64,000 bases of DNA from an uncultured Bacteroidales bacterium (lineage in GTDB: Bacteria > Bacteroidota > Bacteroidia > Bacteroidales > CAIWKO01). Position numbers and translations under genes: made by a program. Location: contig CAIWKO010000036.1 of NCBI GenBank assembly GCA_903913285.1, forward strand, positions 62,001 to 126,000. The letters are read 5' to 3'. The notes below the pieces were generated by a model, which did no database searches, was not told where the DNA came from, and saw only the letters and a program-made list of their open reading frames with translations. Positions 24,889-32,819 of the stretch are shown piece by piece. Positions within the stretch are counted from its first letter, which is position 1, and every line of letters begins with the position of its first letter.

Positions 24889-25743
24889 CTATTGAAGAGG
24901 ATCTTTCGAAATTGTGCGTTGTTTGTTTGTTTTAACTATTCCCCAAATAATGAAACCTATTCCTAAAATAATAAATGGAATGCTTAGTAATTGTCCCATA
25001 TCAAGTTTCATTTGCTCTTCAAAAGGAACTTGTTTTTCCTTAATAAATTCGATAATGAACCGGGCAGCGAAAATCAGTGTAATTGCTAATCCAAAAAAGA
25101 ATCCATTTTGGAGTTTTTCCCGTTTGGTTTTGTATAAATAGAAAATCAAACCGAAAATAAATAAATACGCAATGGCTTCATAAAGTTGTGCAGGATGTCG
25201 AGGGATATTATCGACTTTTACAAAAATAAAAGACCAGGGAACATTTGAAGGAATTCCAATTATTTCAGAGTTCATTAAGTTGGCCAGCCTGATAAAACAT
25301 CCGCCCAAAGGTGCAACAACCGCGATGAGATCAATTGTTTTAATAAATGATTCTTTTGTTTTTATTGAATAAAATATCAATGCCAGTATTAAACCGAAAG
25401 TGCCACCATGACTTGCCAGTCCCTTATAACCTACAAATGCATATCCACCATCTTCTTTGAGTTGAATTGGTATAAATATTTCTAATGGATGACTCAGAAA
25501 ATAAGAGGGTTCATAGAACAAACAATGACCCAATCTGGCACCAACAAAAATTCCAATTATCGCATAAATTGTCAAGACATTTAAGTTGGTAAGTGAAATA
25601 TTTTCTTTCCGGAAGATCCATTTAAGAATGTAAAAACAGAGTACCAGGCCTCCGACAAATACTACACCGTAATATCTGATTGGAATCCCAAACAAAGTAA
25701 AAATGACGGGGTTGACATTCCAGTGTATAAAGTTTGCAACCAT
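24889..25743 (-). CDS. lgt: prolipoprotein diacylglyceryl transferase
   Basis: A 284-residue inner-membrane enzyme with about seven helices. It moves diacylglyceryl from phosphatidylglycerol to the lipobox cysteine of prolipoproteins. Visible motifs: IRYYGVVFVGGL, the HGG motif GLASHGGTFGLI, and the Lgt signature GGCFIRLANLMNSEIIG, plus RHPAQLYEAIAYL and FAARFIIEFIKEKQ. Because it lies inside the island it is probably an extra copy next to the housekeeping gene elsewhere. Island-encoded lipoprotein cargo (the MbnP-like protein) could be one reason; this is speculative. Confidence 0.93.
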   Translation of the reverse strand: MVANFIHWNVNPVIFTLFGIPIRYYGVVFVGGLVLCFYILKWIFRKENISLTNLNVLTIYAIIGIFVGARLGHCLFYEPSYFLSHPLEIFIPIQLKEDGGYAFVGYKGLASHGGTFGLILALIFYSIKTKESFIKTIDLIAVVAPLGGCFIRLANLMNSEIIGIPSNVPWSFIFVKVDNIPRHPAQLYEAIAYLFIFGLIFYLYKTKREKLQNGFFFGLAITLIFAARFIIEFIKEKQVPFEEQMKLDMGQLLSIPFIILGIGFIIWGIVKTNKQRTISKDPLQ

Positions 25744-25867
25744 ATTAATTATCAGTACCGTAGAAAAGTTTATAAAATGCGTTTGACGTTAATTTTCCTG
25801 TTGCGAAATTACTCATATTTGACAAGCATTTTTTGTTTTTTTGAAATTCGGGAAAATGTTAAATTCC

Positions 25868-26272
25868 TTAGTTGATCAAACTTTCAACCATTTCTATCCG
25901 AACCGGATTATGATCTTTATCAATAGCAGCAAAAGTAAAACTTGCCTCTACTGCCTTACTTCTGTTATCGCTATCCATATCCTCGGTGAATATCTCCACT
26001 TCTATTTCAATTTTCGCTTTTCCTGCTTTGGTTACTTTTCCGATAATTTCAGCAAAGGAACCATATTTTATGGGCTTCAGGAATTCCATTTTTCCACAAC
26101 AAACTGTGACCATATTCATACGGGTGAAACGGGTAGCAGTGATATAAGCCACTTCGTCCATCCATTGCATAGCTGTGCCACCAAACAATGTATCATAGTC
26201 ATTTACGGCATTGTGAAAAATCATTTTAAACTGACGGGTTTCGGTATTCATAATTCGTTCCTGAAGATTCAT
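25868..26272 (-). CDS. acyl-CoA thioesterase (hotdog fold)
   Basis: A 134-residue hotdog-fold protein with the segment IFHNAVNDYDTLFGGTAMQWMDEVAYITATRFTRMNMVTV, matching the YciA/ACOT-type thioesterases in which the N-D/G-G-x-hh region carries the catalytic Asp and Asn. It hydrolyses acyl-CoA thioesters in the cytoplasm; the acyl chain is unknown. I chose ATG 26272 (MNLQERIMNTETRQFK), as the upstream 26290 start is TTG; 26251 is also possible. It is divergent from the DUF134 regulator and the two share the 90-bp region with the palindromic operator. Confidence 0.8.
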   Translation of the reverse strand: MNLQERIMNTETRQFKMIFHNAVNDYDTLFGGTAMQWMDEVAYITATRFTRMNMVTVCCGKMEFLKPIKYGSFAEIIGKVTKAGKAKIEIEVEIFTEDMDSDNRSKAVEASFTFAAIDKDHNPVRIEMVESLIN

Positions 26273-26318
26273 AAAAATATTTTTTTGCAAATTTATAAAA
26301 ATTATTGCACATTATGAA

Positions 26319-26350
26319 CAATAGTTCATTACCTTTGCAATGAACTATTG
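26319..26350. promoter_or_regulatory. 12-bp inverted repeat flanking the -7 box of the DUF134 operon
   Basis: CAATAGTTCATT (26319-26330) and its perfect complement AATGAACTATTG (26339-26350) flank ACCTTTGC. The -7 box TACCTTTG (26330-26337) thus sits in the centre, so a bound dimer would block transcription. The site is 11 bases before the DUF134 start and may be the autoregulatory operator of that protein or the target of the island's Crp/Fnr regulator; the half-site is unlike the usual Crp/Fnr TTGAT, so the former fits better. Confidence 0.7.
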
Positions 26351-26360
26351 CTAATAAAGT

Positions 26361-26957
26361 ATGTCACCCAGACCATTAAGAATAAGAAAGGTTAGTAATC
26401 CTCCGATAATATCAGGGTTGAAACCTTATGGTAATAAATCTGCACATGGCAAAACAGAGGTTGTATTTCTTCAATATGAAGAATACGAAGCCATACGATT
26501 ATGTGATTTTGAGATGCTGAATCATCTTGAGGCTTCCGTAAAGATGAATGTTTCAAGACCTACGGTTACAAGAATATACGCCCAAGCAAGGTATAAAATT
26601 GCAGATGCTATAGTGACCGGCAAACAAATAATCATAGAAGGCGGCAAAGTTTATTTTGACAGTGAGTGGTATGTATGTTCATCCTGCGGCTGTTTTTTCA
26701 ATCATCCTGAGAAACAAGATACAGTTGCCAACTGTCCTTTATGCGGAAGTAGCCAGATTTCAAATTGTGATCAAATTCCCGATGATTCAATTGATACAAA
26801 ACCACAATGTGATGATGGTTGTATTTGTCTCGCCTGTGGCTATGAAGAAACACATCAGTCAGGGAATCCTTGTGTAAATATAATATGCCCACAATGTAAT
26901 GAACCAATGCGCCGAAAAAACAGTCCACATAGCAGAAAATTTAAAAATGCTTTATAA
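26361..26957 (+). CDS. DUF134 DNA-binding regulator with zinc ribbons
   Basis: A 198-residue protein beginning SPRPLRIRKVSNPPIISGLKP, the DUF134 signature, with a sigma70-region-4-like HTH near residues 45-80 (YEAIRLCDFEMLNHLEASVKMNVSRPTVTRIYAQAR). The C-terminal half has three CxxC-type knuckles, CSSCGCFF, CPLCGSS and CLACGYE..C..CPQCNEPM, probably zinc ribbons or iron-sulfur ligands. DUF134 genes are commonly next to NifX/NifB-like genes in anaerobes, as here. It is the first gene of the long plus-strand run and its stop overlaps the next start by one base (TAATGA), so it should regulate this operon via the palindrome at 26319-26350. Confidence 0.87.
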   Translation: MSPRPLRIRKVSNPPIISGLKPYGNKSAHGKTEVVFLQYEEYEAIRLCDFEMLNHLEASVKMNVSRPTVTRIYAQARYKIADAIVTGKQIIIEGGKVYFDSEWYVCSSCGCFFNHPEKQDTVANCPLCGSSQISNCDQIPDDSIDTKPQCDDGCICLACGYEETHQSGNPCVNIICPQCNEPMRRKNSPHSRKFKNAL

Positions 26958-27295
26958 TGAAAGTAGCAATTACCAGTACAGGAAATAGTTTGGGTAGCCA
27001 CCTCGACCAACGCTTTGGCAGATGTGACTTTTTCGTTATTTACGACACAGAAACCAAAGCATTGGAATATATCCCAAATCCAAATAAGGAGGCTCTTGAG
27101 GGCGCAGGTCCCGCATCAGTGCAATTAGTTGCCAGCCGAAATGTTAATAAAATAATCTCCGGAGAATTTGGAATTAAAATTAAGTCATTGCTTGACAGTT
27201 TAAAAATTCAGATGATCATTTTTAAAGAACCCGACAAAAAAATAAAAGATATCATTGATATATTAAACAACACATCGCAAACACACAGTAAATAG
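26957..27295 (+). CDS. NifX/NifB-type iron-molybdenum cofactor-binding domain protein, copy 1
   Basis: A 112-residue single-domain protein of the dinitrogenase iron-molybdenum cofactor family: KVAITSTGNSLGSHLDQRFGRCDFFVIYDTETK, EGAGPASVQLVASRNVNKIISGEFGIK. No nitrogenase gene is present in the window, and stand-alone members in anaerobes are thought to bind iron-sulfur or iron-molybdenum-sulfur clusters with orange-protein-like roles. It overlaps the DUF134 stop and is followed 30 bp later by a second copy, consistent with tight co-regulation. Confidence 0.87.
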   Translation: MKVAITSTGNSLGSHLDQRFGRCDFFVIYDTETKALEYIPNPNKEALEGAGPASVQLVASRNVNKIISGEFGIKIKSLLDSLKIQMIIFKEPDKKIKDIIDILNNTSQTHSK

Positions 27296-27325
27296 TTTTT
27301 TAAATTTAAACATGGGGAATCTTTT

Positions 27326-27664
27326 ATGAAAATTGCTATTCCGACAATTGGTGGTATTCTTGATGAATACTTTGAATCTTGTGAAGTTTTTACAATATTT
27401 TCAGTGGATGATTCGTATAACATATTAGATTCTGAAATATTTTATACACCTGAGGGCTGTGATTGTAAAAATAACAAACCACTGATTATGCAAGAGAAAG
27501 GAGTTACATTCATGGTTGCCTATAAAATGCCTTCACATGCAGACGGTGTTTGCGAGAAGCATGGTATTGAAGTTCACCTGGGCTATACAGGTAATGTTCG
27601 TGAAGTAGCTGAAGCTTTTTTACAAAAAAAAGTTAATTTAATAACAGATGAAGCCAGAAAGTAA
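27326..27664 (+). CDS. NifX/NifB-type protein, copy 2
   Basis: A 112-residue relative of the preceding gene but more divergent: MKIAIPTIGGILDEYFESCEVFTIFSVDD, then EGCDCKNNKPLIMQEKGVTFMVAYKMPSHADGVCEKHGIEVHLGYTGNVREVAEAF. The cysteine pair in GCDCKN and the single Cys in GVCEKH may ligate a cluster. It overlaps the HdrC start by 17 bases, which ties it to the Hdr pair by translational coupling. Function is inferred from family only. Confidence 0.82.
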   Translation: MKIAIPTIGGILDEYFESCEVFTIFSVDDSYNILDSEIFYTPEGCDCKNNKPLIMQEKGVTFMVAYKMPSHADGVCEKHGIEVHLGYTGNVREVAEAFLQKKVNLITDEARK

Positions 27665-28277
27665 AAATATTAAAGAAGTTTTAGAAAAAGATATTCTTTT
27701 TATAGAAGGATTGAACGGCTGTATAAACTGTGGGACTTGCACTGCTATTTGCCCGGCAGCAAAATTCTTCGACTACGATCCGCGTCAACTTATGGATACA
27801 GTTCAAAGCATGAATAATGACGAGTTAATTGAACTATTAAAAAGTGATATCATTTGGTATTGCGGACAATGTTTAAGCTGCAAAACCCGTTGCCCACGAA
27901 ATAATGTTCCGGGATTCATCATAACAGCCTTACGAAGATTATCGCAAGATATCGGATATTTTGCACAATCAGCAGAAGGCAGAAAACAGTTAACCGTGAA
28001 ACGAATTGTAGGTGAGAATATTATTAAATACGGCTACTGTGTTTACATTGATGAAATAGAACTGAACGGGCATCCTGAACAAGGACCCGTTTGGCAATGG
28101 TATAAAAACAATGCAGCAAGTATTTTGAAAAAACTTGGTGCAAATTACAAAGGAAGCGGCGAAGGGACACTGAGAGAAATCTCAGAATCTGATTTAGCGG
28201 AATTAAACAGCATTTTAAAAGAAACAGGCGCGTTGGAAAAATTTGACAACATAGAAAGATACTGTCATGAAGATTGA
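27648..28277 (+). CDS. heterodisulfide reductase subunit C-like ferredoxin
   Basis: A 209-residue iron-sulfur protein with two 4Fe-4S motifs, CINCGTCTAICP (C25, C28, C31, C35) and YCGQCLSCKTRCP (C72, C75, C78, C82), the HdrC arrangement. HdrC passes electrons to the HdrB catalytic subunit. The C-terminal 100 residues (EQGPVWQWYKNNAASILKKLG) are longer than in methanogen HdrC. It overlaps HdrB by 11 bases. No HdrA is in the window, so the electron source must be another flavoprotein, a membrane protein or a soluble carrier. In the family HdrBC pairs act in heterodisulfide, Qmo or related complexes. Confidence 0.88.
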   Translation: MKPESKNIKEVLEKDILFIEGLNGCINCGTCTAICPAAKFFDYDPRQLMDTVQSMNNDELIELLKSDIIWYCGQCLSCKTRCPRNNVPGFIITALRRLSQDIGYFAQSAEGRKQLTVKRIVGENIIKYGYCVYIDEIELNGHPEQGPVWQWYKNNAASILKKLGANYKGSGEGTLREISESDLAELNSILKETGALEKFDNIERYCHED

Positions 28278-29337
28278 TGGCAAACAAAATATCTGGAAAG
28301 AATATCAAAAAGAAATTCCAGACGACAATTATTATTATGCACGCAGTTGCATACGACAGAACTTTTTTCCTGCATCGGAAGAAACTTTCCTGAAAATCAT
28401 TAAGGAAGTTTTAGGGAAAAATATATACGACGATGCTCATCAAACTACTTGCACAGGGATTGCTTATCATTCCGATCTGGTTTCTTTTGACACCACTATG
28501 ACCGTGGTTGCCCGTCAGTTTTCGCTTATGAATAATGTGCAGCTCAAAAACTTCGTGATCTCATGTGTTACTTCTTTTGGGATATATTCAGAAGCTATGG
28601 AAACATGGAAAAATTTTCCTGAAACTCTTGAAAAGACAAAAGAGCATTTAAAAAATGCAACAGGGCGTGATTTCACTTCACCGGAAATCATTGCTCACAC
28701 AAGTGATATTATTTATAAGTACCGGGAACAAATCAAAGAAAAAGCGAAATTTCATTTGGTTAATAAAAACACCGGAAAACCTTTACGGGTGGTGGAACAT
28801 ATCGGATGTCATTATGCAAAGATATTTCCAAGCAAAGGCATTGGAGGCGCTGAATTTCCATCAGTATTATCGGGAATGATTGAAAGCTGGGGAGGCGAAA
28901 TAATTGATTATCCTGAACGCAGACATTGCTGTGGTTTTGGGTTTCGGCATTATATAATAAAAGAAAACCGGGGATATTCCTTATCAAATACCAAAGTAAA
29001 ATTCGATAGCATGGAACCCTATAAACCGGATTTTGTAATTACAAATTGTCCTGGCTGCACTTTCTTTATGGATAGATGGCAATATGTGATTGCCGAAATG
29101 GATAATAAAACTTATGGGGAAAATGGTTTTGGTATTCCGGTTTTAACTTATGAAGAAGTTGCCGGGCTTGTTTTAGGATTTACACCTTACACTCTGGGAC
29201 TACAATTGCACCAGGTTAGTATAGAACCGTTAATGGATAAAATTGGAATACCCTATGATATTAATGAAAAATATCTTGGTTTTGAAAATGAAGAAATCGG
29301 GAGACCTGAAAAACCGAAAGTTTTACAAGTAATTTAA
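28267..29337 (+). CDS. heterodisulfide reductase subunit B-like protein
   Basis: A 356-residue protein of the CCG-domain family. The second CCG domain is complete: C181, C221-C222 (HCCGFGFRH) and C261/C264 (NCPGC), which in HdrB bind a noncubane 4Fe-4S cluster that cleaves disulfides. The first is degenerate: C28, C62 (QTTCTG where CCG is expected) and C100 (CVTS where CxxC is expected). It may thus carry only one full cluster. The extra C-terminus (LGLQLHQVSIEPLMDKIGI) is common in bacterial relatives. Together with HdrC it probably reduces or oxidises a low-molecular-weight or protein disulfide; the substrate is unknown. Confidence 0.85.
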   Translation: MKIDGKQNIWKEYQKEIPDDNYYYARSCIRQNFFPASEETFLKIIKEVLGKNIYDDAHQTTCTGIAYHSDLVSFDTTMTVVARQFSLMNNVQLKNFVISCVTSFGIYSEAMETWKNFPETLEKTKEHLKNATGRDFTSPEIIAHTSDIIYKYREQIKEKAKFHLVNKNTGKPLRVVEHIGCHYAKIFPSKGIGGAEFPSVLSGMIESWGGEIIDYPERRHCCGFGFRHYIIKENRGYSLSNTKVKFDSMEPYKPDFVITNCPGCTFFMDRWQYVIAEMDNKTYGENGFGIPVLTYEEVAGLVLGFTPYTLGLQLHQVSIEPLMDKIGIPYDINEKYLGFENEEIGRPEKPKVLQVI

Positions 29338-29345
29338 GAAAAAAA

Positions 29346-29909
29346 ATGAATTGTATAGATTGTATAGATAAAATTTGCAGAAAACAGACCAGCTCCTGTA
29401 CCATGGAACGTTTAAAAAAGTATGAAAACATTCATCTTTACAAAAACTTTTCGACCATTGAGGTTGTGGATGCCGCTGCACAATTAGTTGATAACGGACG
29501 GGCCGGTAAATTGTCGAGAGTCGAAGAAATTATGGAGTTTGCACGCTTAATGCACTATCAAAAAATAGGGCTGGCTTATTGTTATGGAATGGAAAAGCAA
29601 GCAGAAAAATTTCAAAGACTTTTCAGAAAAAACGGGTTTGAAGTGACTGCCATCTCATGTAGCGTAGGAGGATTAAAACAAAGCGAAGTAAATTCAAAGA
29701 GTTGTATTCATAAAGTTACCTGCAACCCTATTGGACAAGCATATCAATTAAATACAGAGAAGGTGGACTTAACACTTGTTATTGGCATTTGTATGGGACA
29801 TGATATCTTATTACAACGTAATCTGAATATGGATTTTACGACATTGGTTGTAAAAGACAGAGTATTTAGTCATAATCCATTAAAACAAATAGAGGATATT
29901 GAAGTATAG
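29346..29909 (+). CDS. DUF1847 family protein
   Basis: A 187-residue protein that starts with a cysteine cluster, NCIDCIDKICRKQTSSC, and continues with LSRVEEIMEFARLMHYQKIGLAYCYGMEKQA and ICMGHDILL. This is the DUF1847 family of anaerobes, with N-terminal cysteines that probably bind a metal centre. Function is unknown. It lies between HdrB (8 bp gap) and the PLP lyase, whose possible upstream start overlaps it. In my recollection DUF1847 genes also occur next to SAM methyltransferase or metal-related genes, but this cannot be checked here. Confidence 0.82.
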   Translation: MNCIDCIDKICRKQTSSCTMERLKKYENIHLYKNFSTIEVVDAAAQLVDNGRAGKLSRVEEIMEFARLMHYQKIGLAYCYGMEKQAEKFQRLFRKNGFEVTAISCSVGGLKQSEVNSKSCIHKVTCNPIGQAYQLNTEKVDLTLVIGICMGHDILLQRNLNMDFTTLVVKDRVFSHNPLKQIEDIEV

Positions 29910-29952
29910 AAAATCGATTATAAATCACAGAACATTAATTAAAACGCAAAAA

Positions 29953-31134
29953 ATGAACACAAACGACTATGGTTTTAATACCAAACTGATTCACGCCGGA
30001 GCAATAGAAGATGAATACGGAAGTGCAACCGTTCCCATTTATCAAACATCTACTTTCCGTTTCAAAAATGCACAAGAAGGAGCAGATTGTTTCTCAGGAA
30101 AAAGTAAAGGCTATATTTACACACGTATTGCAAATCCAACAATCCGGGCTTTTGAACAAAATATAGCAGCCCTGGAAAATGGTTTCGATGGAATAGCCAC
30201 AAGTTCGGGAATGGGGGCAATAAACTGTGTATATATGGCTCTGCTTGGTGCCAATAGTCATATCATCAGTTCCGATGCAGTTTATGGTCCGGCACGGGGT
30301 GTGCTGGAACAGGATTTTTCGCGTTTTAATGTGGAAGCTAGTTTTGTGAATACTTCAGATATTGAAAATATTAAAGCAGCCATTAAACCTAATACCAAAG
30401 TACTATATATAGAAACACCGGCTAATCCGACAATGGACATTACTGACATTGTTGCCTGTGCCAAAATTGCCAAAGAAAACAATTTGATTTTGGTGGTTGA
30501 CAATACTTTTTCTTCTCCTTATTTACAAAAGCCACTGGATTTAGGTGCTGATGTAGTATTACACTCAGTAACCAAATTCATAAACGGACATGCTGATATT
30601 GTCGGTGGAGTAATAGTAACAAAGGACCCTGAATTATATAAAAAGTTACGTCATTCCATGGTGTATATGGGGTGCAATATGGACCCGACACAGGCCTATA
30701 TGGTTTTAAGAGGAGTAAAAACATTGTCACTGCGTATAGAACGTGCCCAGGAAAGCGCTATGAAAATTGCCAAGTTCTTACAATCTCACCCGAAGATAGC
30801 CTGGATAAGATATCCGGGATTAGAAACCCATCCTCAATATGAATTGGCGAAAACCCAAATGAAAGGTTTTGGAGCTATGATGAGCTTTGGTCTTAAGGGA
30901 GGATATCAGGCAGGAAGTAAATTAATGGACAATGTGCATCTGGCAGTATTAGCAGTTTCTTTAGGAGGTGTCGAAACTCTTATTCAGCATCCTGCATCGA
31001 TGACACACGCGGCAGTGAGTAAAGAAAACAAACTGTCAGCCGGTATCACAGATGACTTAGTCAGGTTTTCTGTGGGAATTGAAGATGTTGAGGACATTAT
31101 CACTGACTTAAAACAAGGGTTGGAATCGGTATAA
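29953..31134 (+). CDS. methionine gamma-lyase-like PLP enzyme
   Basis: A 393-residue Cys/Met metabolism PLP enzyme. Visible: NTKLIHAGAIEDEYGSATVPIYQTSTF, YIYTRIANPTIRAFE, TSSGMGAINCV, VDNTFSSPYLQ, the PLP lysine in HSVTKFINGHADIVGGV (K208) and MDPTQAYMVLRG. It resembles methionine gamma-lyase, which makes methanethiol, ammonia and 2-oxobutanoate. At the position of the conserved Cys116 (after YG) it has Pro113, so activity toward methionine may differ; cystathionine gamma-lyase, homocysteine or cysteine desulfhydrase are alternatives. Start ATG 29953 is preferred to TTG 29899. It could supply thiol or sulfide to the Hdr and methyltransferase partners. Confidence 0.85.
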   Translation: MNTNDYGFNTKLIHAGAIEDEYGSATVPIYQTSTFRFKNAQEGADCFSGKSKGYIYTRIANPTIRAFEQNIAALENGFDGIATSSGMGAINCVYMALLGANSHIISSDAVYGPARGVLEQDFSRFNVEASFVNTSDIENIKAAIKPNTKVLYIETPANPTMDITDIVACAKIAKENNLILVVDNTFSSPYLQKPLDLGADVVLHSVTKFINGHADIVGGVIVTKDPELYKKLRHSMVYMGCNMDPTQAYMVLRGVKTLSLRIERAQESAMKIAKFLQSHPKIAWIRYPGLETHPQYELAKTQMKGFGAMMSFGLKGGYQAGSKLMDNVHLAVLAVSLGGVETLIQHPASMTHAAVSKENKLSAGITDDLVRFSVGIEDVEDIITDLKQGLESV

Positions 31135-31214
31135 TTATAAAAAACATGAACCAAATTTCACAACGGACAAAAAAATCACAATCTATTATTGACAACATAT
31201 TAAAGAAAAGAATT

Positions 31215-31838
31215 ATGCCAAATCATTTTGACAAAGCTGCCCAGGATTGGGATAAAAACCAAATACATGTGAAAAGGACTGAAGCGATTGCTAAGATAAT
31301 TTCAGATAAAATTGAATTTAAAAACAAAATGATTGCTCTTGAATTTGGAGCAGGCACGGGCTTGTTGAGCTTTGCTCTCAAAGATCATTTTGCTGAAATC
31401 ACGCTGATGGACAGTTCGGCTGAGATGATTAAGACCACTGTAGAAAAGATAAAAGACTCCGGAGTGACACACATGTTCCCGCTGCTGTTTGATCTGGAAA
31501 AAGAAGATTATAACTCAAAAACTTTTGATGTTATTTTCACACAAATGGTGATGCACCATGTAGAAGATATTGAAAATATGATCGCGAAGTTTTCAATGCT
31601 TTTAAAAAACAGCGGTAAATTGGTGATAGCTGATTTGTATAAAGAAGACGGAAGTTTTCACGAAATGGAATTTCATGGCCATTTGGGTTTCGATCCTGAA
31701 CAATTGGCTGAAATCCTTAAGAAAAAGGAATTTATAAATATAAACTATCAAAAATGTTTTGAAATTGAACGACCTCTGGAAGACGGGAAAATAAAGAAAT
31801 ACCCTGTGTTTTTGATGACCGCTGAAAAACCAATTTAG
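31215..31838 (+). CDS. class I SAM-dependent methyltransferase
   Basis: A 207-residue methyltransferase: FDKAAQDWDKNQIHVKRTEAI at the N-terminus, motif I ALEFGAGTGLLSF, motif II TLMDSSAEMI, and FDVIFTQMVMHHVEDIENM. The N-terminal pattern DKAAQDWDxNxxHVKR is common in a Bacteroidota/Clostridia group of small-molecule methyltransferases. Start ATG 31215 is supported by that pattern; 31146 would add a Lys/Gln-rich leader. It follows the PLP lyase by about 80 bp. With a lyase that may release thiols next door, a thiol acceptor is a reasonable guess. Confidence 0.82.
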   Translation: MPNHFDKAAQDWDKNQIHVKRTEAIAKIISDKIEFKNKMIALEFGAGTGLLSFALKDHFAEITLMDSSAEMIKTTVEKIKDSGVTHMFPLLFDLEKEDYNSKTFDVIFTQMVMHHVEDIENMIAKFSMLLKNSGKLVIADLYKEDGSFHEMEFHGHLGFDPEQLAEILKKKEFININYQKCFEIERPLEDGKIKKYPVFLMTAEKPI

Positions 31839-31893
31839 ATTAACCAAACGTTTCATAAATAATATTAACCAATAAAAAAAAGGAGAACAAAAA

Positions 31894-32316
31894 ATGAAAA
31901 CAAAAATTATGATTATCAGTTTCGTTGTAATTCTGGTTTCTGCAATGGGAGCCGCTGCACAACAAAAAAGCACAACAAATGCAAGTTCCACAACTGTTTC
32001 CAATAACAAGGGACCTAATTTTGTGGACAAGAATAATGATGGCATATGCGATCACAGAACGACTGGAACAGCTACGAAAAGCTTAACCGGTAAAAATTTT
32101 GTTGATAAAAATAATGACGGCATATGTGACAACAGGCAAACATCCAATAACACTCAAAATGCTAAAGGTAAAAACTATGTAGACAAAAACAATGATGGTA
32201 TTTGCGATAACAGGCAAGGCAACAATAGCGGAACCTGCTGTGGAAAAGGGAATGGATACGGAAAAGGAAAATGCAATGGTAATGGATGCCAACACCGTCA
32301 CGGATGGAAAAATTGA
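31894..32316 (+). CDS. secreted repeat protein with DKNNDGICD motifs
   Basis: A 140-residue protein with a signal peptide (KTKIMIISFVVILVSAMGAAAQQ) and three near-identical repeats of about 31 residues, each centred on FVDKNNDGICDxR. The DxNxDGxxD pattern is an EF-hand-like calcium loop, here with one cysteine per loop. The C-terminus is Cys/Gly/His-rich (TCCGKGNGYGKGKCNGNGCQHRHG) and could bind a metal. It lies between a methyltransferase and a NifX-like gene on the same strand, suggesting an envelope partner of the uptake genes. The family is common in Bacteroidota but has no known role. Confidence 0.75.
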   Translation: MKTKIMIISFVVILVSAMGAAAQQKSTTNASSTTVSNNKGPNFVDKNNDGICDHRTTGTATKSLTGKNFVDKNNDGICDNRQTSNNTQNAKGKNYVDKNNDGICDNRQGNNSGTCCGKGNGYGKGKCNGNGCQHRHGWKN

Positions 32317-32379
32317 AATCAATAATGATTATTAATCGGGGAAAAGTTTCCCAAATAATAAATTTTACTAAATAAAACT

Positions 32380-32778
32380 ATGATAAAGAACATGAAAATT
32401 GCCGTACCGGTTACTAATAATAACCAAATTGATGACCATTTTGGTCATTGCGAATCCTATAATATTTATAACATAATCGAAAACGGAGAGATAAGCGGAG
32501 TGGAAAATGTACCGTCACCACAGGGTTGCGGATGCAAATCAAACATTGCAGGTGTCCTGGCAGCAAAGGGAGTAAGTATTATGCTGGCTGGCGGAATAGG
32601 CGGAGGTGCTATTAATGTGTTGAATTATTCGGGCATTGAAGTGGTTCGCGGTTGCTCGGGAGATGCAGCAGAGGTGGTAAAGCTTTTTGTTGAAGGAAGT
32701 GTTTTAGATAGCGGAAGCAGTTGTCAACAACACGAGCATCATCATGCCGATGGGCAAGATCATGTGTGTAATCACTAG
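32380..32778 (+). CDS. NifX/NifB-type protein with His-rich tail, copy 3
   Basis: A 132-residue cofactor-binding domain protein: KIAVPVTNNNQIDDHFGHCESYNIYNI, SPQGCGCKSNIAGVLAAKGVSIMLAGGIGGGAINVLNYSGIEVVRGCSG. The C-terminal tail CQQHEHHHADGQDHVCNH is a probable metal-binding extension. ATG 32380 is used; an internal start at MKIAVP (32392) is also possible. It is the third member in one operon, and the only one with the tail, so the three probably have different cargo or delivery roles. Confidence 0.85.
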   Translation: MIKNMKIAVPVTNNNQIDDHFGHCESYNIYNIIENGEISGVENVPSPQGCGCKSNIAGVLAAKGVSIMLAGGIGGGAINVLNYSGIEVVRGCSGDAAEVVKLFVEGSVLDSGSSCQQHEHHHADGQDHVCNH

Positions 32779-32819
32779 AGAATAAAAAAAATAAAGACGT
32801 CCTCTAAAAATCTTATTAT

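Noticed and set aside
26957-27664. Nitrogenase-related gene cluster
   Set aside because: The NifX-like proteins are stand-alone; no nifHDK, nifE/N or nifB radical-SAM gene is in the window.
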